64,000 nt of DNA from Amoebophrya sp. A120. Its lineage: Eukaryota; Sar; Dinophyceae; Syndiniales; Amoebophryaceae. The DNA lies in the NCBI GenBank assembly GCA_905178155.1, contig CAJINV010000004.1:3443320-3507319 (forward strand), in the 5' to 3' direction. A program made the position numbers and the translations under genes. The notes beneath the pieces were generated by a model. It ran no database searches, was not told the origin of the DNA, and worked only from the letters and a program-made list of their open reading frames with translations. This document shows positions 1 through 9,620 of this stretch, in pieces. Position 1 is the stretch's first letter. Each line of letters starts with the position of its first letter.

Positions 1-1639
1 GCCCGCCTTTCTAAACTGCTTTGCGCAGCATTATAGTTGCCGCTTGCACCCGGACCCGCTGCAGCGGCCGAAACTAAACCTCGGTCCTCTTCTTCCTCTA
101 AGATAGCCTGCTTGGTTTGCTCGACTGCCTCGGTGAACGACAAATTTCGGGTGCGGCAGTGCACGACCCACAGCACTATCAAATGCAAAAATGTCTGGGT
201 CTGGAAACTTGTGATGCTAAAATGTGGATGATGGAAACAGTTCCGGACGCAACCCAGCATGACAACTTTCCAGAACGCTTTCTCATAGGCAATTCGCATG
301 AGAAGCTGCGTTTTCGCATGTACAAAAGAGGCTGCGACTTTTGTTGGTTACGCAACACAGATTTTCTAGGTTTGGAAAGCTAGCATATTACAAGTTCCAA
401 CCATCCAGACCCAGACATATTTGGATTTGATAAGCACGACAGCGAGACATATCAGCTCGCACATAGCGACGATCCACCCGGGGCGATGCTGGTACACGGT
501 ATCCACGGAAAAAACTGTGTTAGTCTAACTTTCTTGGAGGAATAGCATCACAAGTTTGCTCTGCATGACAGAGAGAGCCTGTCATGCGCGGCTAGTACGT
601 GAAAACACGTATGGAATACAGAGCCTCTGATGCATGTCCAGCATGACAAGTGTAAACTGTTTTGCATTTTCTGCATCACAGACTTACACTTACACAGTTT
701 TTTTCTTGCATACACAGTGTTGGTCATGTAATACATCAGGTACGTGGTCCGCGACAGGCTGGTCGACGGGTTGTCATCGTCAATGTTGCGCCGCGAAAGC
801 TTCACCAAGTCGGAAAACGAGAACACCTCGCTGAATATTATCGCAAGAAAAAACTGTAGTTTCACTGTAAACTTGTAATGCAGAAACTGTATCTCAGAAT
901 TGTTTGTCTTGCTACACATGCAAGACAGGCGATTTTTAGCTGTGTTTTCCCTTAGGAACCTCGCATGACAAGTTTTCCCTGTCATGTAGAGCAAACTTGT
1001 GTTGCAAAACTTGCAAAATCCTTACAGTGAAACACTTTTTTCGTACGATAAATATGTCACTCGAAACAAACAGCAAAGCCGTGACCAGGTATCCTGAGTA
1101 AAAACGTACCCACACCAGAGCCAGGATGGGGATTTTGCAACACAAACATAGGAGTTTTGTGAGTCACGCATGACAAGTTGCACTCTGCAGTGTAGTGCAG
1201 GTTAGCAAGTGCAGCCGCATCACAAATCCAGCTGCTCATCCTGTTCACAGCATCACAAATTCCAAAACACGACTGGAAATGGCTCTCATGGGGATGCGCA
1301 TTACAAGTCTTCCTGTCTTTGCAAATCTGCATTACAACTCTGGTGTGGGTACGTTTTTACTCAGGATACCAGGAGTGCCAGAATCACGTAGCAGGCTGTG
1401 CAACAACCGATGCAGCAGTGCGCCGTGCAGGAAAACTGGTTCGGAGCGAGGCAAACATCTTCAATTGAGCTACGCCCTCCCGACGACGATGAGGCTTTAG
1501 AAGTACCGGCAGAGTACCTTATTTTGCTTTGCATCGTGGAAGCCGCGTGCTGCGACAGCGTGCGTCGACTCGTCAACGCCTCCGTAGTACCTGCAAACTG
1601 GGCAGTTGCCCGGAAACTGTTGTTGCCCGTCGAGGCCAT
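1..1639 (-). CDS. Predicted membrane protein, 5 exons, 3' end outside window
   Basis: I do not recognise the family. ATG at 1639; exons 1369-1639, 1051-1084, 713-833, 433-494 and 1-171, continuing off the left edge. About 219 residues are visible. The four introns are introners, and removing element plus one TSD copy keeps the frame open at every junction. The first exon is Ser/Thr-rich. A Cys-rich hydrophobic helix lies near residues 78-98 (CCTACYVILALL joined across an intron to VTALLFV), and a second near 146-165 (GWIVAMCELICLAVVLWVV). A charged Glu/Arg loop and an acidic C-terminal part (ILEEEEDRG) follow. Both helices are split or bordered by introners. Topology is inference; the frame-consistent splicing is seen directly. 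Confidence 0.75.
177..432. mobile_element. Introner, family I, 256 bp
   Basis: Starts TATCAAATGCAAAAATG, ends with the inverted counterpart GGATTTGATA. Exact TSD AGCAC at 172-176 and 433-437. Interrupts the membrane-protein gene in the middle of its second helix; removal joins the codons in frame. Confidence 0.92.
500..712. mobile_element. Introner, family IV-like, 213 bp
   Basis: Ends TATCCACGGAAAAAACTGTG and, inverted, TATGCAAGAAAAAAACTGTG. TSD CACGG/CACAG, 4 of 5. Frame-preserving in the 1-1639 gene. Confidence 0.85.
839..1050. mobile_element. Introner, family IV, 212 bp
   Basis: TIR TATCGCAAGAAAAAACTGTA; right end TTTTTTCGTACGATA. Exact TSD AATAT (834-838, 1051-1055). Very similar to the copy at 62190-62401, including its interior. 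Confidence 0.92.
1090..1368. mobile_element. Introner, family II, 279 bp
   Basis: TIR TATCCTGAGTAAAAACGTAC, right end TTTTTACTCAGGATA. Exact TSD CCAGG (1085-1089, 1369-1373). Closely matches the 63276-63554 copy in the opposite orientation. Confidence 0.93.
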
Positions 1640-1954
1640 CTTCGGCTGCCTTCTTCAAGTAGAAATAAAACCGAGCTTCAACTAAAAGTGACAGCGAAAG
1701 GTCCTTGTTCTATCATTTTCTAAACCTCCTCGGACGGCGGGCACAGGGCAGCCGAGAAAATGTAGATAAAGAGCTCAGAAAAAAATCTCAATCTTCATGC
1801 GTAACGTTGCTATTCATCTATAATATCTTTTCTGCTTCACAAAAACATTTCGCCAAATTGAAATTCTGTGCGTATCTGCAAAATCATACAGGGATGGTTA
1901 ACGTAGTGCGCTCCTGAGTCGTCCACAAATACCTTTCGCAATAAATCCGCGCTG
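1640..1954. other. Region without recognisable gene
   Basis: Upstream flank of the membrane-protein gene, probably its leader. I see no exon, element or repeat in it. Confidence 0.4.
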
Positions 1955-2216
1955 CTGATTATATTGTGTGAGTGTACAATTACAAACTCGCCGGTTAATG
2001 ATGCATTTTTCAGAAGTACAGAAGGAACCGCATCAAGACCGAAAGCTCAATTGCGAGCATTTCCGTGAGTCGTGTACAGTGACTCGCTGTACAATGTTGA
2101 GACTCGCAACTTCCTAATTCTCATATTTCTTGACACCGACACAATAGTCTGCTGAGAAAAATTATACCACGACCAAATATCGTAGCAGAAGATCAACATC
2201 TCGGACAGACGTCCGA
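1955..2216. repeat. Dispersed direct repeat, copy 1
   Basis: About 250 bp that recurs at 3660-3890. Shared words include TTTTTCAGAAGTACAGAAGG, CGCATCAAGACCGAAAGCTC and, at its end, ATCGTAGCAGAAGATCAACA. A GC-rich block follows both copies. Confidence 0.8.
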
Positions 2217-3600
2217 ATTGTTTGGTGGGGAACCGGGGGCGCCGGCTTGCATCTTTCGGGGAGCTCGGATCCTGAGGTCGCTGTTAAGACTTTGAGACCT
2301 CCTGGCTCCGGATTGAATCCGGGAAGTTAAGGTTTTGAGACCTTACCTTAAGGTTTCAAAACCTTACGTTAAGGTTTTGAAACCTTAAGGTAAGGTCTCA
2401 AAACCTTAACTTCCCGGATTCAATCCGGGAAAGAGACTTTGGACTCCACCAAATACCTCAAAGTCTTTCCTTTCCGGAGTCACCGCGAAGGCCGCAGAAC
2501 AGAGCGATCCGGGAGACCAAAAAGACATGCCAACCCGCCACCCTTGCCCCCCGCCGCCGGGCGCGCGGCCCCTACCGACGCGAAAGACCCCGGCGCCAGA
2601 ACCAAACACCAAGTCTCTTCACGCGGGCCAGCCTGCCCCGCGTGAAGAGGCTGTTTGGCCCTTCGAACTGTTTGGCGCCATGGCCAGGCGGAAGAAACTC
2701 CGGTGGCCTCTTCCCCGAAGCGCCCCAGGATATGTCTGGGATTTCAAAAAGCCCCCGGCCCCGGGCCTTCTAAATCAAGTGGCGCCCCCCCTTCCCCCGA
2801 ATCGCAGAACGAAAAATCGCCCCCGCACCAAGCATGCAACGAACGAAGGGCCCGGCGGCAGCGAACGCGCCGAGCATCACAATTACCAACCTCAGGCGCC
2901 CTGAGTTGCGCAACCAGTCCCACCACCGCCACGCCCCTGAAGCTGCGACACGCGACAGCCTCGGGCGCCCAAGCCCGTCCCGCAAGACACTCTGCCCCGC
3001 AGCGCTTACCAAAGGAAGGGCCCGAGCTCTGGCCTCCGCACGAAAATTAGTCCGCGGGCTGCGCAGGCAGTGCCGGGCAGCACGAAAATTAGACGAAGCG
3101 GCGCCCGGCAGGGCCTGCCACATCGAGCAGCCGGAGCTTTAACTTGCAAGCCCGGAAGAAGTAGTGGAATTGGAAAACAAATCCGGCCGGAATGCCGAGG
3201 CCCGGAAGTGCAGTCGCCAGAGAGTTGCCCTGCCCCAACTGCGAAGCGGGCGCGTGCCGCCGAAGAGGCCGGCTATAGGGGCAGAAGCAGCACCGGCCGC
3301 CCCCGCCCCAAATATGAGGCCGCAGCCTGGTTCCGCCGTCTGGCAGCACATTTACAGCCCCAGCCGCTGCTCGACTGGCGCGGGCCAGTTGCTTCGCAAC
3401 TCTCGCCGCCTCATCATCCTGCCGACGAACACACGCGGCCCCGCCGATTGCTGATGGCGCGGGCGGCATGAAAACGAGACACATTGCCCCACATCGTTCG
3501 TTCTGAACAGCGGGCGGAGACGTGCTTTCCGGGTGCATTTTTTGATGCTTTTTGCCGCAGAACGGAAGGCACAGAGGTCGGCACCGCAACACTCAATCCC
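2217..3600. repeat. GC-rich block carrying a large palindrome, no credible gene
   Basis: Much more GC-rich than its surroundings, with several overlapping open frames on both strands that look alike in quality, as expected from GC content alone. The palindrome at 2308-2428 lies near its left end, and a related shorter TTAAGGTTTCA inverted motif is at 3606-3640. Probably part of a repeated unit with the flanking direct repeats. Confidence 0.5.
2308..2428. repeat. Perfect palindrome, 59-bp arms, 3-nt loop
   Basis: Arms 2308-2366 and 2370-2428 are exact reverse complements around CGT. The arms are built from repeated TTAAGGTTT and AAACCTTAA words bounded by CCGGATTGAATCCGGG. It could extrude as a cruciform or fold as a long RNA hairpin. 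Confidence 0.95.
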
Positions 3601-3659
3601 GAAAAGTTAAGGTTTCAATACCTTAACTTAAGGTTAATGATTCCACGTTCGTTCCCTCC

Positions 3660-3890
3660 AAGATTATATTGCGTGAGTATACGGATAATAAATGCATTTT
3701 TCAGAAGTACAGAAGGAACCGCATCAAGACCGAAAGCTCAATGAATTACGAGCATGTCCGTGAGTGTACAGTGCATGTTGAGACTCGCTACTTCATAATT
3801 TTCATTCTTCTTGAGACCGACACAATATTCTGCTATTTTACCACGAACAAGTATCGTAGCAGAAGATCAACATCTCGGACATACGTTGTG
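3660..3890. repeat. Dispersed direct repeat, copy 2
   Basis: Second copy of the 1955-2216 sequence, diverged by small indels; the shared word ATCGTAGCAGAAGATCAACA lies at 3853-3872. Confidence 0.8.
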
Positions 3891-4057
3891 GCTCTCTTCG
3901 GATAGCCGATCGTTCACGTTCTGGCTCTCGTTGCTCCGCACTAGGAAAATAAGAAATCCTCGCCTCCGCGCGGAGGCGTGGCCCACGACTTGTTTCCGAG
4001 GCCAGTAGATGCAACAACAAAAAAATTATTCTTCGGCGCGCTGCGCGCGCCGTTCCG

Positions 4058-4300
4058 AAAATAAGAAATCGACCCCTCCGCGCGGAGGGATCGATTTCTT
4101 ATTTTTCGCTTTCTTCTTGCGCCGCTGGCGGGCCAGAAAGAAACCGGCCCCTCCGCACGGAGGGGGCAGTTTCTTTGCTAGCCGAAAAGCAATCTTTCCC
4201 CCAGAAAACAACGGAAGTCGGGGTTTTTGGAAAAAGAATTGATTTCCGGGTCCCAAAGAAACCGCCCCCTCCGGCCGGAGGGGCCGGTTTCTTTCTGGGC
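4058..4300. repeat. Cluster of three hairpins with CCCCTCCG/CGGAGGG cores
   Basis: Inverted repeats at 4058-4105, 4138-4176 and 4251-4300. All have a GC-rich stem top (CCCCTCCG facing CGGAGGG) and an A/T-rich base (AAGAAA facing TTTCTT). A half copy (GCCTCCGCGCGGAGGC) lies near 3963-3978. Confidence 0.85.
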
Positions 4301-5085
4301 CGCCAGCGACGCAAGAAGCAGCCGAAATTTCCTGTCCAACGAAGCGCGACAACCTCCCTCCACCTTCCACACGGAGGGCCCAACTTCTTGGCTTTCAGAA
4401 TTGCGCGAACTGCGCGCGGAACATTTGTTCGCTTTTGGTGTTGTCGCGAAGTGGCGCCGCAGCTCGTGCAGTAGCTCCGCACCGCGGCCAGCTGTTTTTT
4501 TTATTCCCGGCCACCCTATGAAACGCGCAACACCTCCCCTGCCTGCGCCGCCACCTCTGGCGCGCGCGAGTAAAAACGTCGCGGCGGGCTGCCTTGCTTC
4601 CGAGTGGCCGCGTGTGCCTCTACGAATATGCCGCGAAGAGTGAAAATGCGCCACATCGTACAGCAAGGGCAAGTCAACGCAGGCGCACGAGGTGAGGCTG
4701 CATAGCGAAAAATGAAGCTGGAGTGCCATAAAAATGGCGACGCTAAAAAATGCGCCTGCTCCAACAAAAATACTAGAAGCAGGCCAGAGGGTAACCGGGG
4801 TAGCAATACCGGGCGGACAGAAATTTTGTTGGCTGCAGGGGCCGACCGCACTTCTCAGTCGCCCTCTCTATCCCGGTCGGCCCAAGCGAGTGCATAACCC
4901 CCGCGCAAGCGGATTCAGCGGTAAGCTTCTCCAGCATGCAGCCAGATGGCTGTCATGGGGAGCGCCGCCTGGACATGCTACCTGTACCTTGACCTTCGTC
5001 CTCGCAGTGCCAAGAAAATAAAAAGCGGCAACTTTTGGATCTGCTTAAATTCGCGAAGTATCTGCTACAATTTCCTTCTGGTGAG
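4301..5085. other. GC-rich block without recognisable gene
   Basis: Continuation of the hairpin region; open frames on both strands without a convincing protein. It is closed on the right by a third copy of the ATCGTAGCAGAAGATCAACA word at 5087-5106. Confidence 0.4.
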
Positions 5086-5129
5086 TATCGTAGCAGAAGA
5101 TCAACATCTCGGACAGACGTCTGAACTTG

Positions 5130-7289
5130 TTCACTGTGCGTGACAATCACTTGCACCTACCGATCTTTTGGCCACCTGACCGTCGTCACAGAAGCAGGCA
5201 TGTGATTACACACGGGGCATATCAAGACCGATTCTGTGGTAGTATCGAGAACCGAATGACGGATGGTCTGAAAACCGAAGCGCCATAGATAGAAGATCTA
5301 TCATGAGCCTATTACATATACTAATCTCTCATGCTGAAGATAGATTCGGCTTCCGAAGTCAGTGAAATATTTTTAACATCAGGCCACTTACATGGTATTT
5401 TTCACAGAAAAAACATCGTCCGCAAGAAAAAACTTGATTCTTATCTAAATATTTTCATTCAGATTCCAATACCGATGCAGCACTCAACGGAGATGTTGAA
5501 CACCGCCTGAATTACTGTCCGAGCTTGTGAAAAGCAGAGCCAGAGGTAGAACAAGAGCAGCTCAAAAAAAAAAAGCTCGACTTCTTCTTTGATAGGTCAC
5601 CGCTCCTATGATTTTTGCAACCTGCTTATTCGTCTTCTTGTGTGGACACTCGTTTGCTTCCTCCGGCGAAACGTTTCAATTTGGTCCTCCCCTAGTACCA
5701 TCTAGTAACAGAACTGGAACTGGAAGTTTGTTGCAATACATTTTGTCCACAAAATCGTATTACCAGATGAGTTTATCTTCATTCTACTTGCAGTTGTTAC
5801 CATGGTGGTCCTCGTCTACTTGCAGGCATCTTCACGCCTCCAATGGTATCCACTGCCGATCTTTCCGGTTCAGCTTGATTTCGCCTGATGTAATAGTCAT
5901 ACGTACTTATCGTCTACGGAGTCCTCGTGGAGACAGTCATCGAATGGAGGATGAATCGTCTGGATTTCGATTTTCAAAACAAAAAACATGCTGAAGAAGT
6001 AGAATCGAGTGACAGTGCGAAAAAACAAATTCTTATTATTCTCTACTGGAACAATACCTCCCACTTTGCTGAGTTCGGCAATGTTGCTCAGCTTCCCTTC
6101 TCCGGGTCGGAGCTCCCGATACACTTTCGTTTTCTCCATAAGGAGTGGGTTTTGTCGCGGGGGGCTGGATTTTTTTTCATATCTTACGATCGTGGTGTGA
6201 TTAGTTTTTTGCAGTCTGAAGTCCTCAAGAGCCACATCCAAAGCTTTGATATCGTGCTACTCGTCTGCACAACTAGCTCGCGCCACAAGAAGAGAAATAA
6301 AGGGCTTCTACTTGTTCCCACAACAGGCAGGAAACAAAGCAAGGGATCCTTTTCTGTAGTTCTTGCGCATATTTATTTGTGAAGCCCATATTAATTCCTA
6401 TACCTGTTTGCCCGGAGTTTTTCGCTCGGCCCGCGGCCCCTCTGCATATACATGTCGTGATTTCCGAGCACCTTTCGCTTGCAGCAGGCTGGTATGCAGT
6501 GCAAATAGCAAAAATCTTCTGGCGGGTCATCTGCAAAGGCTTGTGACGATGCTCGTCACGACACTGCAGATGTAGTACTGAAACGTCGTGCGCAGCAACT
6601 TGTCATGCTTTTGGCTGCATGTAGATATAGATGCGCCGTCTCAATAGTCCGCAACTATCAGCATGACAGGCTTGTTGTACCAGACGACCCAAAAGACCAC
6701 ATATTATTTGCTGGTGATAGATGGGTCTAACCTGTCTTGCTCGATCTGCTCTATGCTATTCAGCTCTTGGACGTGTCGGGCCTGCGATAAGAATTGAATC
6801 ATCACACCAAACGAAATTCAGATATTTCATCTTATAAGTAAGTAGAGCGGCGCTCCTGGTGCAGCTGCTTGTGCATGTAATCGTCTCGGAGTGTAAAATT
6901 GTGCTTGCAAGTTTTAGCAATGAAAATACCTTCATCAGGTTTGCATCTTGCCCGAATGCCCTGGTTCCAAAAAGCGCCTGGTCTCTTTTGATTGACTTCC
7001 GGAACTCCAGCCCCTCGCGTTTACCTTTTTGTGTAGTGGATGTCATACTTACTTCTACGTGCACCAGCACTTGTGAGTTTGAATTTTTTATGGTATCTTC
7101 GCATCCACTCTCACCACCAAATTGTGCACAAATTATCGCAAACTAGAAGTGCCAGGATGTTGTTGAGACCAAATAGAAGACGAGTACGGAAGTGTTCTTC
7201 TACTGATGCATACCAACAACCCCAACGCACGACCACGAGCAGCACACCGTATGAGTAAAAAATAGAAACGAAAAAGGAAAACTTTACTT
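5130..7289. other. Unresolved region, possible minus-strand exons
   Basis: No introner termini seen. Two minus-strand stretches look coding: about 6050-6160 (KVYRELRPGEGKLSNIAEL) and about 6925-7030 (GLEFRKSIKRDQALFG). Both could be 3' exons of the gene ending near 7296, but I could not define their splice sites. Confidence 0.3.
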
Positions 7290-7917
7290 GGCAGTGTGCT
7301 TTTCACGGCCCTTTCCGGATCGAACTCGCGATTCCACTTGTCTACGGACGCGACCACCGTTGGCTTATCGCACGAAAAAAATGTTTCACTGCAACGCATT
7401 TGTATTGCAAACAGGTTTGCATCACAAGAAGTTGTGCTCTTGTTTCTACACAACAACAGAAAAAATGCCACGCGTGCTTCCGAAGAGAATAGCATGCCAC
7501 GCGTGTCTAGCATGGCGTGTTGCATAGGACAGGCACGTCTGTGTCAGTGGCTGTTGCTGATGCAACATGAAAATATCCTGTCTGTGCGTCGCGAGTTTAC
7601 AACTTTACATCAACATCGGCGCAGTGAAGAGACATTTTTTTTTCTTGCGATATGGGTTGTTTTCGTCATAGTAATTGTACAGCGTGCTCATGGGCTTCCG
7701 GTTTGTCTGCCGCGAGAAATTGGGCACCAGCTTCGGGCCGGGCATCGTCTGCAGGCTGAACTCCGAAGTGAGATTCGCCATTGTCTTGATGCAATTTATT
7801 ATCTTCGTGCAGGTCTTGTCGTCTTCGACTTTTCGGACGAGAAGTGCTCGATGTAGCCGTTTGTAGCAAGAAGTTCCGCCGGGGATGTAGTAGTAGTTCT
7901 TGTTTTTCGTGCTTTAC
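7290..7917 (-). CDS. Hypothetical protein, two exons resolved, ends unresolved
   Basis: Unrecognised. The upstream exon (about 7653-7917) reads KNYYYIPGGTSCYKRLHRAL and continues to STLYNYYDENNP. The downstream exon (about 7296-7360) reads TVVASVDKWNREFDPERAV. They join in frame when the introner at 7366-7652 and one TSD copy are removed. Neither the start codon nor the stop is identified, and further 3' exons may lie at 6.0-7.0 kb. The continuity of an otherwise ordinary soluble-looking sequence across the element is the main evidence. Confidence 0.55.
7366..7652. mobile_element. Introner, family IV, 287 bp
   Basis: TIR TATCGCACGAAAAAAATGTT, inverted partner TATCGCAAGAAAAAAAAATG. TSD TGGCT/TGGGT, 4 of 5. 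In-frame junction in the 7290-7917 gene. Confidence 0.85.
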
Positions 7918-9620
7918 TGTGCTTGGTTGTTGCGATCGTCCCTTTACTACTTCACTCCAAGTGGTTCACTGGTGGATGATAATGTGGGTGCACTATTCGA
8001 GTCGGAGGAGTAGAAGTTCTTGGTGAACAAGTTCCACCGATAATATTATCGGGCGGAAGCAGATGGAGTAGATGCGTGCATGCAGTTCAACAAAAAACCG
8101 AGTTGAGGTAGCCGAAGGTCGTATTTCTTTTAACGTTTAAGCAAGTGACCACCTTTCCCTGCTGCACGAGGACGTACTAGTATTGGACGCAAAGTTGTAC
8201 AAGTCGCCAAGGACAGTACTACTGCTCGAAAGTACAACTTCTAGTGAAGTAATACCGCCGGAAAGGACGTACGAGCAGCAGGCAGCTCTCACAAGGTTGA
8301 TGTAGTTGCACAATTTATTTTATGGGGTATCTAGATCTGCCACTCTGATGGAATACAGCTACTGTGCGCTCTATTGCCTGTGCTCTTCTTTGTAAAAAAA
8401 TCACCACCCTATTTCTTCTGGTCATCTCGCGATTGACTCAACCACAGATGAAACAGACTGTCAAAAGAATCCTAGTCCTGCTGATGTAGTTTCGTCCACA
8501 ATGATGAATGTATAGCGGGACGACAAGAGGACCACGACTTTGTTCTGCAGCGAAGAAAATTTTTGCACGTAGGAACGAGCACGAGAGTCTTCGTTCAGGT
8601 CGCAGGAAAAACCCCTCTCGACGTCCCACGAGAACTACTCCCAATACAGTAGACATAGGAACGAACGACCCAAATTTTTTACAGATATCGACCTGGGTAG
8701 CAGGTACTAATCGGAACGAAAAACAAAAAAATCTTCGGTACGGAGAAGTAAAGAAGCAGGTTAATGTTGCTGATTGGACGAGTGTCGTGTGTAGTTCTTT
8801 CACGAATTCACAACTCTCAAGTTTTGTTTCAGGACGAGGAATTCATCGCTCTCGAGTAGTTGTACATGAACTACTTACCTGCGGCAATGTCGTGGAATAA
8901 TTTTACGAATGGACCCAAAGAATGAAGTTGATTCTGGCCCCCGAGCACCATTTCTATCAACTTCGACTAGTCTTCGAAGAACCCATTTTCTAGCTGTCGA
9001 AGTTCATGTCGCCCTGTATCCGATCAACTAAACGAACGTAACATTAAGACGATATAATCAAAAACACCTCCACGTCGAACAAGCAATTGTTATTCAAAAC
9101 GCTCGTGACTGACACGAAACAGGACAATTCTCGATGCAGATGTCACCTGCATCGAGAGTTATCCTCAAGGACCGAACCGGAGGTTGCGTGCACTGCAGAA
9201 ACTGCGGCCACACAGTGATTCTTTTCTTGCATTTGTTCCCAGCATTCACAAAAAAATGGCAACTGCTTACATTGAATTTCAGTATCTTACTTCATGCTGG
9301 CTCATTAAAAATCATTCAATTCATTGTACAGTGATTCATTCGCTTTTCCTCGCACTAGAGTTGTAGCAGTTCCTGATGTTCTTGGGAGAGTTATACATTT
9401 AGATTTAAAGAAACTTTTACTTTCTTTGAAACAAAAACGGAATTTCATAACAGGGCCTCCTAGGAACCACGACCACGCTGCAATTATCTATTTTTGTCCC
9501 CAGAGGACCTCGCCGTGTGACGAGTTCCTTTCTGTCGTTGCTTTGGCATTTCAAAATTTTGACTTTTGGTAAAAAAACTCATTTAATCCATACCAATTCG
9601 TTCGGGCATATAATTTTTTA
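7918..9620. other. Region without recognisable gene
   Basis: AT-rich, with short open frames only on either strand and none that look coding. No introner termini or tandem repeats seen. It separates the 7.3-7.9 kb gene from the 3' end of the next gene at 9621. Confidence 0.4.

Noticed and set aside
2406-3592. Several overlapping open frames of 60-167 residues on both strands
   Set aside because: Explained by the high GC content of the block; no frame stands out.
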